A stretch of DNA of 64,000 nucleotides from Flavobacterium cupriresistens (lineage in GTDB: Bacteria > Bacteroidota > Bacteroidia > Flavobacteriales > Flavobacteriaceae). The position numbers and the translations under genes were made by a program. Positions 45,108 to 54,491 of this stretch are shown here, in pieces. The notes under the pieces are model-generated. The model did not search any database. It was not told where the DNA came from and saw nothing but the letters and a program-made list of their open reading frames with translations. Each line of letters opens with the position of its first letter. Within the stretch, counting starts at the first letter, position 1. The stretch lies in NCBI RefSeq assembly GCF_020911925.1, contig NZ_CP087134.1:992001-1056000 (forward strand), in the 5' to 3' direction.

Positions 45108-48100
45108 TTTGTATTAAAATATTCTTGAACTTTTTGATTAAAATTCGAGCGCAAAGGTAGTGATTGTCTATTTAAAATCTCCACGCTGTTTAAATAATCC
45201 AATAACGAGCTTGGCAACGCATTAGTTCTATTTGTAAATTCAGCTTTATTTGTTTCAGATTGGCGCTTGGTATCTTGACCTTGTTGCTGCACTGCATTGT
45301 TTAATTTCAATAATTCTTGTTGGATATTTAATATTCTTTGCAAATTTTCATTCTTAAAACCTTTATTCAAAAGTTGCTTTTCGGATTGTTTCATTTGCTC
45401 AATAACAGATCTTCCTTGAGAATCTAATCCTTGTTTGGCTAATTCCTTTTGTAATGCTTCACGAAGTTTAACTTGTTCTTTATAAATTTCCATTATTGCT
45501 TCAGCATCTCCTTCTCCATCCTCACCTTCTTTTCCGTCCTTTTCTCCTTTGCCATTTTGGTTTCCTTTGCTTCCTCCATTCCCGCTTTTACCATCTTTAC
45601 CTTGTCCATCTTTACCCTGACCGCTTTGTCCCTGACCTGATTTTCCGTCTTTACCTTCTCCCGGTTTTTGTCCCGGTTGACTACCCGGCTTCATTCCTTC
45701 TTTCATTTTATCACCTAATCCTTTTTGTTTTTGAATGATATCCGGCAATTGCATTCCTTGTCCGTCACCAGGTTTTGGTTTTCCGCTTCCGGGTTTAGAC
45801 ATTGACATCTGCATGTTGTTTAATAAATCACTTAAAAAATCAGCTAATTTATTGGCAGATGAAACAGCATATTGTTGGTGCGAAACTCCTTTTGGAACCT
45901 GAACATCGGTTAACGACTCTATAGCTTTATCAATATTATATTGTACATTTCCTATTTCCTTCGTTACATCTTCGGCTACTTTAGGGTTTCTTAAAGACAA
46001 AGCAAACAGACTATCGTCAACGTGTTTGAACTGTTGCTTTAAATTTTGCTGCACTTTTATATTCTTCGTATATATAGATGATCCCAATTTCATCGACCTA
46101 AATTGTTTCATCACATCTTCCTGAGATAAAGAATAGGCTAAAAGATTATCCAAGATCTGACGCAACATAGCCACATCTTCTTCCATTTGTTCTTTCTCCT
46201 CACCTTCCATACCGGACTTCATGTCTTGTGCCAAGCTTTTCATTTTCTTAGCAGCACTCTTTTGTTTTGGTTTGGCCGAAGAAGTATTCTTTTTATTCAA
46301 TTCTTCAGAAGCTTTATTCAAATCTTCTTTTACGTCTTTTTCTTTTGAAGCATCTGAAGGAATTTCTAAAGGAGATTTTAATGATTTATTTTCTTCTTTT
46401 AAGTCCTTTAAATCTTCCTGGATTTTCTCGAATGCTTTATTAATTTCTTCTTGTTTATCGGAAGTGTTTTCTTTTTCTTTATTAGAAAGCTGTTCTTCTT
46501 TCTCAGCAAGCTTGTCTAATTTATCTGCCACTTGTTCGGCTTTCTTTGAAACATAAAAACGCTTTGTAAGTTCTACCAATTGCTCTAAGTTTCTCGATTG
46601 GTTTTTACTGATTTGTTTGAACTTTTCCATCTTATCAAACAACTCTTCGTTATTTAATTTGTCGTTTAAGTTCTTCAATTCGTCCAATAACTTTTGATTT
46701 TTTTCTAAATCTTTATCTGCATTCTCTAAACGCTTTTGTAAATCTTCTGCAGTTTTATCCTTTTTATCTTCTTTGAATTTATCCAGATTCTTGTTCATCT
46801 TCTCTGTAAACTGCTTCATCAATTCATCTTGTTGCTTCTGACGTTTCAGAAACTCATTTATCTTTTGCTGATCTTTGAACTCTAAATTATCTTTCTCTTT
46901 TCCGGTATTCTGAATCTTATCCATTTCAGAAAACTGTTTGGTTTGATTCTTTAAAGATTTCTCTAAACTATTAATGTTTTGATTTTGCTGTTGTAATTCT
47001 AAGTCTTGCACTTCATCAGTAGTAGCCACTCGATCTGAAAACACAGAAGACTTTGTACTCTTAAAATTATGAGGCGCATCATTGTCAAAAATTTCAAAAT
47101 AGTATTCATACGATACACCTTCTTCAACTGCTAAATTACTTGGAAACGAAAAAACGAATTGATCAAAAACAGCTTGCTTTACCGGAATAGTTCCACGTTT
47201 GGCAGTCTGGGGTTTGTTGCGTTCGTAGTAAACAATCTGTAATTTAGATAAACCATAGTCGTCACCCAATCTTCCTAAAACATAATTTTTGTCTAACTTC
47301 AAACTGTCCGGTGCCGGTGCAACAGTGATCGTTGGATGCTGATCTTTGATAACAGAAAGCTGATAATCGAGTTTTTCGTAGTTTTTTACCTTATTATTGG
47401 AGGTAAGAATTTGATATTCTGTATTTTGACCTATGTTTTTGCTCAATTTAAACTCATTTTCGGCTTTATTGAACTTAAAAACTGATTTTTCATCCTTCCA
47501 AACGATCTCTTCCGTAGCCTGAGTTTTCATTTTCCAAGTCACCAAAGTTCCTTCCGGTACAATAGCATTTCCTGTTCCCTGAATGGTTTCTGACTTTTTC
47601 TTTAAATAAGATGGGAAGTTTAAAACCATTTCGAAATTGGCAATCGATGGAACGGTGATTACTTTCAATTCATATTCATTAGATGAAACTGAATTCCCTT
47701 CAAATGAAAAAGCAACATTCTCTATCGGTTTCTCGATTTTAAATTCAAACTTTCCTGGTTCTGAAGATTCCATAAAATAACTTTCATCACCAATATGAAT
47801 CATCACATTCTCCGGAACGATCTTTCCAACAGATTCCATTTTCACAACAAAATCTTTGTTTTGTTCTGTTTGCAAATTCTGATTTAACACCACAAATTTG
47901 AAAGGTGCAGGAGGTAAAAAAGTAGCATTAAAATGGACTACCCTATTTAAGCTTTGAGAAATAATCGTGCTGTTCCCTGAAATATAAAACACTGCAAAAA
48001 GCAAAATTGGAATCAAAGCCAATGGCAAATACTTTCTATTCGAATTAAAATTGATTGCATTTCCAAATGGAATTGGTTGCAATGAATTTGCTTTTTGCTC

Positions 48101-48493
48101 TATTGAAGCCAGCATTAATTCTGAACTTTCTGCTGAATTCTCAGAGGCTGACAATTGTAAAAAGTTCGTCAGTTTATCACTTACTTCTGTAAAATGATTT
48201 CCAATAATAGCAGAAGCCTGATTGTAATCTATTCCTTTTTGAAGTTTGAATAACTTAAAAATTGGAAACAAAATAAAACGAAACAAAAGGAACACTTCCA
48301 CTCCTATAAAAAGCCAAAACAAAAGAGTTCTTCCCAATGGTTTTAACCAAAGGAAATACTCAATAAAAAGGGTAATCAAAAAATACAAAAGTCCAAAACC
48401 GGTAAAAAGAAGCATTCCTTTTATGAGTTCATTGGTATAATATTTTTTAATAAAGGCTTCTAGCTTTAGATATATGGCAGACGTTGTTTTCAA
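45104..48493 (-). CDS. DUF4175-family membrane protein with long coiled coil
   Basis: The 1,129-residue protein is typical of the Bacteroidota DUF4175 family, whose function is not known. Two membrane helices near the N-terminus (GMLLFTGFGLLYFLITLFIE about 25-45; LLFWLFIGVEVFLLFRFILF about 57-77) and a third at about 153-172 are followed by beta-rich periplasm-like domains up to about 490. A Glu/Lys/Gln coiled coil spans about 495-800. A low-complexity Gly/Lys/Gln segment (about 940-1000, GQGQSGQGKDGQGKDGKSGN) and a final helical part close the protein. It overlaps ybeY by 4 bp, so both are made from one transcript. Length and order are conserved in flavobacteria as far as I recall. Confidence 0.82.
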   Translation of the reverse strand: MKTTSAIYLKLEAFIKKYYTNELIKGMLLFTGFGLLYFLITLFIEYFLWLKPLGRTLLFWLFIGVEVFLLFRFILFPIFKLFKLQKGIDYNQASAIIGNHFTEVSDKLTNFLQLSASENSAESSELMLASIEQKANSLQPIPFGNAINFNSNRKYLPLALIPILLFAVFYISGNSTIISQSLNRVVHFNATFLPPAPFKFVVLNQNLQTEQNKDFVVKMESVGKIVPENVMIHIGDESYFMESSEPGKFEFKIEKPIENVAFSFEGNSVSSNEYELKVITVPSIANFEMVLNFPSYLKKKSETIQGTGNAIVPEGTLVTWKMKTQATEEIVWKDEKSVFKFNKAENEFKLSKNIGQNTEYQILTSNNKVKNYEKLDYQLSVIKDQHPTITVAPAPDSLKLDKNYVLGRLGDDYGLSKLQIVYYERNKPQTAKRGTIPVKQAVFDQFVFSFPSNLAVEEGVSYEYYFEIFDNDAPHNFKSTKSSVFSDRVATTDEVQDLELQQQNQNINSLEKSLKNQTKQFSEMDKIQNTGKEKDNLEFKDQQKINEFLKRQKQQDELMKQFTEKMNKNLDKFKEDKKDKTAEDLQKRLENADKDLEKNQKLLDELKNLNDKLNNEELFDKMEKFKQISKNQSRNLEQLVELTKRFYVSKKAEQVADKLDKLAEKEEQLSNKEKENTSDKQEEINKAFEKIQEDLKDLKEENKSLKSPLEIPSDASKEKDVKEDLNKASEELNKKNTSSAKPKQKSAAKKMKSLAQDMKSGMEGEEKEQMEEDVAMLRQILDNLLAYSLSQEDVMKQFRSMKLGSSIYTKNIKVQQNLKQQFKHVDDSLFALSLRNPKVAEDVTKEIGNVQYNIDKAIESLTDVQVPKGVSHQQYAVSSANKLADFLSDLLNNMQMSMSKPGSGKPKPGDGQGMQLPDIIQKQKGLGDKMKEGMKPGSQPGQKPGEGKDGKSGQGQSGQGKDGQGKDGKSGNGGSKGNQNGKGEKDGKEGEDGEGDAEAIMEIYKEQVKLREALQKELAKQGLDSQGRSVIEQMKQSEKQLLNKGFKNENLQRILNIQQELLKLNNAVQQQGQDTKRQSETNKAEFTNRTNALPSSLLDYLNSVEILNRQSLPLRSNFNQKVQEYFNTK

Positions 48494-48610
48494 AATGAAT
48501 CTGTTTTACTTATAACCTATAAAAGTACTAATTATAGCAATTCAATTTCCAAAAAATAAATTCCAAATTCCAACTGCTGTAGTCTTTTAGAATTTGGGAT
48601 TTTTAAAAAT

Positions 48611-48638
48611 TTGGATTTTAACTAATATCGTATCTTTG
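48611..48638 (+). promoter_or_regulatory. Promoter of gltX, decides the start codon
   Basis: TTG at 48611-48613, 17 bases, TATCTTTG at 48631-48638. The upstream Met at 48594 lies before this promoter and cannot be used on its transcript. The ATG at 48657 follows 18 bp after the -7 element. Confidence 0.7.
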
Positions 48639-48656
48639 CATCAAAATTTCAAACAA

Positions 48657-50162
48657 ATGTCAAAGCAAGTTCGGGTGCGTTTTGCACCAAGTCCAACAGG
48701 GCCATTACATATTGGTGGTGTTCGTACTGCCCTATTTAATTATTTATTTGCCAAAAAAAACAATGGTGTTTTTTACCTGAGAATTGAAGATACTGATCAA
48801 ACTCGTTTTGTTCCCGGTGCTGAAGCTTACATAATGGAAGCATTAGAATGGTTGGGAATTGCTCCTGAAGAAACCGTTGGAAAAAACGAAAAATTTGGTC
48901 CGTACAGACAAAGTGATCGTAAAGCAATCTATCAAGAATATGCCGATCAACTGATCCATTCGGGTTGGGCGTATTATGCTTTTGATACTCCGGAAGCACT
49001 TGATGCCTTAAGAAAAGAACATGAAGCAGATGGAAAAACATTTATTTACAACCATCATAATCGTGAAAAGTTAGATACATCTCTTGTAATTTCTGCCGAT
49101 GAAGTTGCTAAAAGAATCGCAAATGGAGAACATTATGTGATCCGTTTTAAAACTCCGGTTGATGAAACTTTACATTTGAAAGACATCATTCGCGGAGATG
49201 TAAAGTTTGAAACGAATCTTCTTGACGATAAAGTTTTGTTTAAAAGTGACGGAATGCCAACCTACCACTTAGCTAATATTGTGGATGATCATTTGATGGA
49301 AACTTCACATGTAATTCGTGGTGAAGAATGGTTGCCGTCTATGCCTCTTCACGTTTTATTATACAGAGCTTTTGGATGGGATGCTCCGGAATTTGCTCAT
49401 TTACCTTTGATATTAAAACCAGTTGGTAATGGAAAATTATCTAAAAGAGATGGTGATAAATTAGGATTTCCTGTGTTTCCGTTAGAATGGAAAACCGAAG
49501 AGGGTACCTCTTCCGGATACAGAGAGAAAGGTTTTTTCCCGGAAGCTGTTATAAATTTCCTTGCTTTATTAGGTTGGAATGACGGAACGGATAAAGAATT
49601 ATTTTCATTGGAGGAACTAGTAGATGCTTTTGACTTAAACAGAGTGCACAAATCAGGAGCAAAATTTGATCCTGAGAAAAACAAATGGTTCAATCACCAG
49701 CATTTAATCAAACAAAATGATGCAGATTTAGCCAAAGACTTTACTCCTATTTTGGAAGAAAAAGGGTTCTCGACTTCGCTCGAACTGACAACACGTATTG
49801 TGTCTCTTATTAAAGAACGCGCTCATTTTGTTTCTGAATTTTGGGATCTTACTGATTTCTTTTTCCAGGCACCAACTTCTTATGATGAGAAAGCAAGCAA
49901 AAACTGGAAGGAAGAAACACCGGCTTTGATGCAGGAACTGATCTCCGTTTTAGAAAATATTGCTGATTTTACTTCTGCGAATATCGAAACAATTGTAAAA
50001 GATTGGTTGACGAAAAACGAAATTGGAATGGGTAAAGTAATGCAACCTTTCCGACTGAGTTTGGTTGGAGCGCTTAAAGGTCCTCACCTATTTGACATTG
50101 TAGAAATCATCGGAAAAGAAGAAACTATTTCGAGAATTCAGAAAGCAATAAGTTCGATATAA
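48657..50162 (+). CDS. gltX: Glutamate-tRNA ligase
   Basis: Charges tRNA-Glu. The 501-residue class I synthetase begins MSKQVRVRFAPSPTGPLHIG with the HIGH motif at 18-21 and carries the KMSKS-equivalent KLSKRDG at about 260. Other blocks include YLRIEDTDQTRFVPGA, TYHLANIVDDHLMETSHVIR and FQAPTSYDEKASKNWKEETP. The frame extends upstream to 48594, but those 21 residues are rejected because the promoter lies inside them. At 49767-49790 the coding DNA reads TTCTCGACTTCGCTCGAACT, a variant of the intergenic repeat arm seen at 35.7-37.5 kb, here giving the residues FSTSLEL. Terminator at 50186-50225. Certain identification. Confidence 0.97.
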   Translation: MSKQVRVRFAPSPTGPLHIGGVRTALFNYLFAKKNNGVFYLRIEDTDQTRFVPGAEAYIMEALEWLGIAPEETVGKNEKFGPYRQSDRKAIYQEYADQLIHSGWAYYAFDTPEALDALRKEHEADGKTFIYNHHNREKLDTSLVISADEVAKRIANGEHYVIRFKTPVDETLHLKDIIRGDVKFETNLLDDKVLFKSDGMPTYHLANIVDDHLMETSHVIRGEEWLPSMPLHVLLYRAFGWDAPEFAHLPLILKPVGNGKLSKRDGDKLGFPVFPLEWKTEEGTSSGYREKGFFPEAVINFLALLGWNDGTDKELFSLEELVDAFDLNRVHKSGAKFDPEKNKWFNHQHLIKQNDADLAKDFTPILEEKGFSTSLELTTRIVSLIKERAHFVSEFWDLTDFFFQAPTSYDEKASKNWKEETPALMQELISVLENIADFTSANIETIVKDWLTKNEIGMGKVMQPFRLSLVGALKGPHLFDIVEIIGKEETISRIQKAISSI

Positions 50163-50185
50163 AACCAACTTTCAATAAAATTCAG

Positions 50186-50225
50186 ACGCTAAGAAACATC
50201 CTTTAAATGTTCTTAGCGTTTTTTT
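50186..50225 (+). terminator. Rho-independent terminator of gltX
   Basis: ACGCTAAGAAACAT / ATGTTCTTAGCGT (one bulged A) around CCTTTAA, followed by TTTTTTT. Confidence 0.88.
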
Positions 50226-50296
50226 ATAGTTGCAAAAAAAATAAATCCGAGGAATTTTCGTAATTTACCGGATCATAAAACTAAATCAAAATCATT

Positions 50297-51277
50297 ATGT
50301 TCACACCATTTATTATCATTTTAGTATTTGCGTTCTTTATTTTAATGTCTTCCTTTTTTACTGTGAAACAACAATCCTCAGTAGTTATAGAAAGATTTGG
50401 AAAATTCTTGAGCGTTAGAAATTCAGGATTGCAATTGAAAATCCCGATAGTTGACCGATTAGCAGGACGTGTTAATTTGAAAATTCAACAGTTAGATGTT
50501 ATCATTGAAACCAAAACTAAAGACAACGTTTTTATCAAAATGAAAGTTTCGGTTCAGTTTAAAGTGATCCAGGAAAAAGTATATGATGCTTTTTATAAAC
50601 TGGAATATCCACACGATCAGATTACTGCTTATGTATTTGATGTGGTTCGTGCTGAAGTTCCTAAACTAAAACTGGATGATGTTTTTGAAAGAAAAGATGA
50701 TATTGCGATTGCAGTAAAAAGAGAATTGAATGAAGCGATGACAACTTACGGGTACGATATTATCAATACTTTGGTGACTGATATTGATCCGGATATCCAG
50801 GTAAAAAATGCAATGAACAGAATTAATGCGGCCGATAGAGAAAAAACTGCTGCTGAGTTTGAGGCAGAAAGTTCAAGAATCAGAATTGTTGCCAAAGCAA
50901 AAGCCGAAGCTGAAAGTAAACGCTTGCAAGGTCAAGGTATTGCAGATCAACGTCGTGAAATTGCAAGAGGTTTAGTAGAAAGTGTTGAAGTTTTGAACAA
51001 TGTTGGTATTAATTCTCAAGAAGCTTCTGCCCTGATTGTAGTGACACAACATTATGATACGTTACAAGCCATTGGAGCTGACGCCAATTCTAATTTAATT
51101 CTTCTTCCAAACTCTCCGCAAGCCGGAAGTGATATGCTAAATAATATGGTTGCTTCGTTTACTGCTTCTAACCAAGTTGGTGAAATGATGAAGAAAAACA
51201 ATAAGAAAATTGAAAAACCGAAACCAATTCAGCCACAATCGGGTTATGAAGATGATATAATACCGGAAGAAAAATAA
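50297..51277 (+). CDS. SPFH-domain (stomatin/prohibitin-like) membrane protein
   Basis: The 326-residue protein has one N-terminal membrane helix (MFTPFIIILVFAFFILMSSF). The SPFH/band-7 domain follows (about 20-190: QQSSVVIERFGKFLSVRNSG, LKIPIVDRLAGRVNLKIQQL, YDAFYKLEYPHDQITAYVFD, LDDVFERKDDIAIAVKRELN). An Ala/Glu coiled coil at about 185-240 (AAEFEAESSRIRIVAKAKAE) is typical of stomatin-type oligomers. Family members form ring-like microdomains in the inner membrane and modulate proteases or membrane order; the partner here is unknown. The Lys/Pro-rich tail is variable. It is closed by a bidirectional terminator shared with the convergent DUF6327 gene. Confidence 0.9.
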   Translation: MFTPFIIILVFAFFILMSSFFTVKQQSSVVIERFGKFLSVRNSGLQLKIPIVDRLAGRVNLKIQQLDVIIETKTKDNVFIKMKVSVQFKVIQEKVYDAFYKLEYPHDQITAYVFDVVRAEVPKLKLDDVFERKDDIAIAVKRELNEAMTTYGYDIINTLVTDIDPDIQVKNAMNRINAADREKTAAEFEAESSRIRIVAKAKAEAESKRLQGQGIADQRREIARGLVESVEVLNNVGINSQEASALIVVTQHYDTLQAIGADANSNLILLPNSPQAGSDMLNNMVASFTASNQVGEMMKKNNKKIEKPKPIQPQSGYEDDIIPEEK

Positions 51278-51288
51278 TTCTAAAAACA

Positions 51289-51314
51289 AAAAAGAGGCTT
51301 AATTGCCTCTTTTT
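51289..51314. terminator. Bidirectional terminator shared by the SPFH and DUF6327 genes
   Basis: AAAAAGAGGC (51289-51298) / GCCTCTTTTT (51305-51314), loop TTAATT. The TAA stop of the minus-strand gene lies in the loop, and its last codons form one arm. Confidence 0.88.
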
Positions 51315-51553
51315 TTATTGATAAACCACCCAATAATATAGGGCAAAATAGACTGTAAAATACTCACATAAGAATTTGAAAAGTACTCTTTGTATGAGGA
51401 CAAAAAGCCATTGACAATATTCTGTGGTGTTATCGTTTCCTTAGTTTTCTGAAAACTTAAAACTAATTTCTGATAATTAATGTCTTTTTGAAGTTTCAGT
51501 ATTTCTAACTCTCTTTCAATTTCAGCGTATGAAGCGTATTTTTTTGTTTCCAT
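51299..51553 (-). CDS. Small DUF6327-like protein
   Basis: The 84-residue protein METKKYASYAEIERELEILK... has an N-terminal coiled-coil helix. A short hydrophobic C-terminal stretch (about 58-80, SNSYVSILQSILPYIIGWFI) follows and could insert in the membrane. It is the third gene of a YtxH - holin-like - DUF6327 cassette that recurs in Bacteroidota, with a 2-bp gap to the gene before it. Function is unknown; the cassette has been linked to envelope or osmotic stress only by analogy. The stop codon lies inside the bidirectional terminator. Confidence 0.75.
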   Translation of the reverse strand: METKKYASYAEIERELEILKLQKDINYQKLVLSFQKTKETITPQNIVNGFLSSYKEYFSNSYVSILQSILPYIIGWFINKKRGN

Positions 51554-51555
51554 AA

Positions 51556-51906
51556 TTAATCATTAAAAAAGATTTCTGAAAATTTCTCCAAAATTGGTCC
51601 TTCAACAAACTTATCTTTGATAAAGAAAAGTAAAATAGTTGCCACCAAATACATCCCTCCTACTGTTAAAAATCCTAAGGTATAACTCCCAAACATGTTG
51701 CTAAAAGCAAACGCTGCTGCAACAGAACCAAATAACAAAACCATAGCAAAACACAATAAAATTAAAGTAAACTTAAAAATTAGTGTGGTAGACTTCATGG
51801 CTACTTTAAAACCCCAAAGTTTGTAATATGCTAAGTGACTGTCTAAATACTCTTTAGCTTGATCTTGCATATTTTCGGTATGTTCTTTTAATTCTTCAAA
51901 AGCCAT
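51556..51906 (-). CDS. Phage-holin-superfamily (DUF1469-like) membrane protein
   Basis: The 116-residue protein has a helical N-terminus (MAFEELKEHTENMQDQAKEY) and two long membrane helices (about 45-75, TTLIFKFTLILLCFAMVLLF; about 80-105, LGFLTVGGMYLVATILLFFI). This layout is called holin superfamily 3/6 or DUF1469 in databases. Despite the name it is a chromosomal housekeeping protein here, not a phage gene. The frame extends to a Met at 51981, but MAFEELKEHTE at 51906 is the conserved start. It lies between the YtxH gene and the DUF6327 gene on the same strand. Confidence 0.78.
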   Translation of the reverse strand: MAFEELKEHTENMQDQAKEYLDSHLAYYKLWGFKVAMKSTTLIFKFTLILLCFAMVLLFGSVAAAFAFSNMFGSYTLGFLTVGGMYLVATILLFFIKDKFVEGPILEKFSEIFFND

Positions 51907-52035
51907 AATTTGATTTTTAGTTAAATAATAAAGCACAAAACGCACTTTAAAAATTGCCATTTCCTTATTAAAAGTAACCAAATAAACTGGAAATGTAATC
52001 TATTAAAAAATTCGTTTTGTGCCTGACTTAGAAAT

Positions 52036-52362
52036 TTACTTTTGAAGTTTGGCGTTTTGCGCTTTCAAATCCGCAAGCTTAGATTCTAAAAATGAAATTA
52101 CTTCTTCTGTTTTGTAACTCATATTCGAAAGTAAATCATCGTATGTTCCGTCAAGATTCTTTTTTGCATGTGCAAATTTTTCACGTAACACTTCAGAACT
52201 TGCTCCTATTGAATCCTTCAAATTATGTGTTGCATCATCTAAACCTTCTTTAAGTTTTGCACGTGTTTTAGATCCTTTATCCGGAGCAAATAAAATTCCT
52301 ACTGCGGCTCCTACTGCGGCACCGGCCAAAATTGCGGCGATTGTATTTGATTTATTAGACAT
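52036..52362 (-). CDS. YtxH-domain protein
   Basis: The 108-residue protein has a Gly/Ala-rich hydrophobic helix at about 8-27 (IAAILAGAAVGAAVGILFAP). The YtxH signature LFAPDKGSKTRAKLKEGLDD follows, then a long amphipathic helix (KDSIGASSEVLREKFAHAKK...). YtxH proteins are small stress-induced membrane-associated proteins of unknown biochemical role. It is the first gene of the cassette with the holin-like and DUF6327 genes (gaps 129 and 2 bp), which suggests the three act together at the inner membrane. A weak -7 element (TATCTTTA on the minus strand) lies near 52390. Confidence 0.82.
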   Translation of the reverse strand: MSNKSNTIAAILAGAAVGAAVGILFAPDKGSKTRAKLKEGLDDATHNLKDSIGASSEVLREKFAHAKKNLDGTYDDLLSNMSYKTEEVISFLESKLADLKAQNAKLQK

Positions 52363-52452
52363 ATTATTAGATTTAAGTGATTAATAAAGATACTCTTTTT
52401 TATAATTATAAAATATTGATTACAAGATGTTTACAAAAAATTAACAAACTAA

Positions 52453-52932
52453 TTAATACACATAAGCAACTGCTTCGTATTTCCCGTTATCTTTCTCGAC
52501 AATACTTACAAACGGATAACCCTTTAAAGCTGACTTTGTTTTAATCAACATCGCAGTTTGCTTTTGCTGTCCCAATGGTCCCTCTCCTTTTGTCTTAACA
52601 GAAACTCCTTCAAAGTTTGCCACTTTTTTTAAACCAACCGTTTTATCCTCAGACAAAACCTGAACCTTATTGTAATCTGATTTTGAAACTACTTCTACCC
52701 TATCTGAAACTTTTTGAGTTTGATTAGTCTGTTTGTTGGTAACTTGAGAAACTGCATATTTGCTAATTTTCATTTCTTCAGCACTTCCGTTTAAAGCATA
52801 ATAAATTAAATCATTTTCACTTTTAATGAAATTAACATCCAATTGCTCTCCATTGTGTTTTGTAATTTGATGTGTTTGAGAAATTGCCACATTGGCAAAT
52901 AATACGGCTAATGTAAAATATAGTGTTTTCAT
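52453..52932 (-). CDS. Secreted protein, function unknown
   Basis: The 159-residue protein has a signal peptide (MKTLYFTLAVLFANVAIS, cleaved after SQ). A compact beta-rich part follows (HQITKHNGEQLDVNFIKSEN, LIYYALNGSAEEMKISKYAV) that resembles the short 'sensitive to GTPase-like/DUF' domains found in exported Bacteroidota proteins dealing with a Lys/Asn-rich motif. I do not recognise the family with confidence. The C-terminal half (FEGVSVKTKGEGPLGQQKQT ... GKYEAVAYVY) could be a YbjQ/heavy-metal-binding-like fold, but this is weak. No Cys is visible. It lies upstream of the YtxH cassette on the same strand, 90 bp away. Confidence 0.6.
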   Translation of the reverse strand: MKTLYFTLAVLFANVAISQTHQITKHNGEQLDVNFIKSENDLIYYALNGSAEEMKISKYAVSQVTNKQTNQTQKVSDRVEVVSKSDYNKVQVLSEDKTVGLKKVANFEGVSVKTKGEGPLGQQKQTAMLIKTKSALKGYPFVSIVEKDNGKYEAVAYVY

Positions 52933-54450
52933 AAATTTAGATTTAAAATTAAAACTAAAAATCAGAACGAAATTTAAAATTCAAAACTATCGCATAATCA
53001 ATGTTATGAAATTTCGAAAATTATGAAACCAATTTGAAAAATGTTTTATAGGCAAAACAGCATCAAAATTGGCACACAATAAGAATTAGATCATAAAATT
53101 ATTATTTTAAGAAATCAATTTAGAGTACACACTAAAACAAAAATTGCTTTTTTGATTCCAGCGAAACTCTCTTTAACATCTTAATACGAAATCATGAATT
53201 TTTAAAAAATCACTACTGACTTCTGGTATGATCGTAAAAATACCAACTTTATAAACAATTCTATGTTAATAACCCGTTAAACTAAGAAAAACGAAGATAA
53301 AAACTTAAATAAAGCACCCAAATCAACAATAATTTAAAATACACCTATTGCTATAAAAGAAAATAAAAAACAGCTTACGATAGTTTTATGAAGGTCAATT
53401 TTAATTACAAACAGCTATAAAAAATTAAAAATTAATAGCTTTTATAAATGATTGTAAAATAATTACTCAATTGATTTCATCATAACTAAAATTGATTAAA
53501 ACTTAGCGTTTCTCTTTTTATAGAAATTCACGCACTTCAAAAATGACAAATCTCTCAAAAAATAGGAAACCAAATGTATTCTTAACTTTATAAACAATTT
53601 GGTGTTAATAAACCAAAAAAATGAGCAAAAAGAAGGCTAAAATTAAAATAAAGCTCTCTTTTTAATGATTTTAAAAAATAGGAATTAGGAGTCGGAAGAA
53701 ATAAAAAAACGTCTTAAAATACATTTATGAAAGCCGTTTTTAATTATAAATAACTATTAAAATTTAAATATTAATAATTAAAATCAATAATAAACAAATA
53801 AGAAAAATAATAAAATAACTATCAACATAATTGATGATTAGTCTAAAAACCCATTTAGTCCTCTTTTATTTTTTTTAGGGTCAAAATCTATAAAATAAAT
53901 TGCGTTCTAAATTTTATAGATGATTCAGTGCCTCACAACCCAAAAATGAAGGCAAAAAAAGGTAAATTTAAAATAAGGCTTCTATTTCAAAGATTTTTAG
54001 AAATACGATTTAGGAGTCGGAAGAAATAAAAAGATGCCTTAAAAAACATTTATGAAAGTCACTTTTAATATAAAATAATTATCAATATTAACTTTATAAT
54101 AGATAAAACAAATAATAATTAAAACATACCAATACAAAACAAATAATCAATAAAACTTATACTAAAGTATAAAAATCTCTTTTTAAAACTTAATCCATTC
54201 TTCGAGTGGCAAAAAACTACAAAAGGGCTATAATTCTCAACTTTATAAACAATCTAATGTTGATAACCCTAAAAGCAAGGTAAAACAGACGCTAAAATTA
54301 AAATAAAGCTCTTTATTTAATTATTTTTTAAAAGATAATTAATGAGTCGGCAGAAACTAAAAGACGTCTTAAAATCAATTTATGAAGGTTATTTTTAATC
54401 TATAAAAATTATTAAATTACAATTTTCAATAGAAAAACTATATAATAAAA
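52933..54450. repeat. 1.5-kb gene-free block made of about four diverged tandem units of about 330 bp
   Basis: Marker AACTTTATAAACAAT and its variants fall at about 53247, 53587, 53910 (degenerate) and 54240. Marker GAGTCGG followed by AGAAA falls at 53689, 54014 and 54344. Marker CATTTATGAA or a variant, followed by TTTTTAAT, falls once per unit. Spacing is 325-340 bp. AT-rich, no ORF of interest, no parS core. Confidence 0.8.
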
Positions 54451-54478
54451 AAAAGCGCTTATAAAAGCGCTTTTAATA
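54451..54478 (-). terminator. Rho-independent terminator of glnS
   Basis: AAAAGCGCTT / AAGCGCTTTT with loop ATAA. On the minus strand it is followed by TTTTTTT. It lies 13-40 bp beyond the glnS stop. Confidence 0.85.
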
Positions 54479-54491
54479 AATAATCTTGATA

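Noticed and set aside
48594..48656. Upstream extension of gltX
   Set aside because: A promoter lies inside it and the extra residues match no GluRS N-terminus.
51556..51906. Prophage remnant because of the holin-like protein
   Set aside because: No other phage genes; the YtxH/holin-like/DUF6327 cassette is a chromosomal feature of Bacteroidota.
52258..52265. CACGTG in the YtxH gene, and another near 18041 in the SprD-like gene
   Set aside because: Flanks (TTTGCACGTGTTT, GCTTCACGTGCTT) do not match the parS arms.
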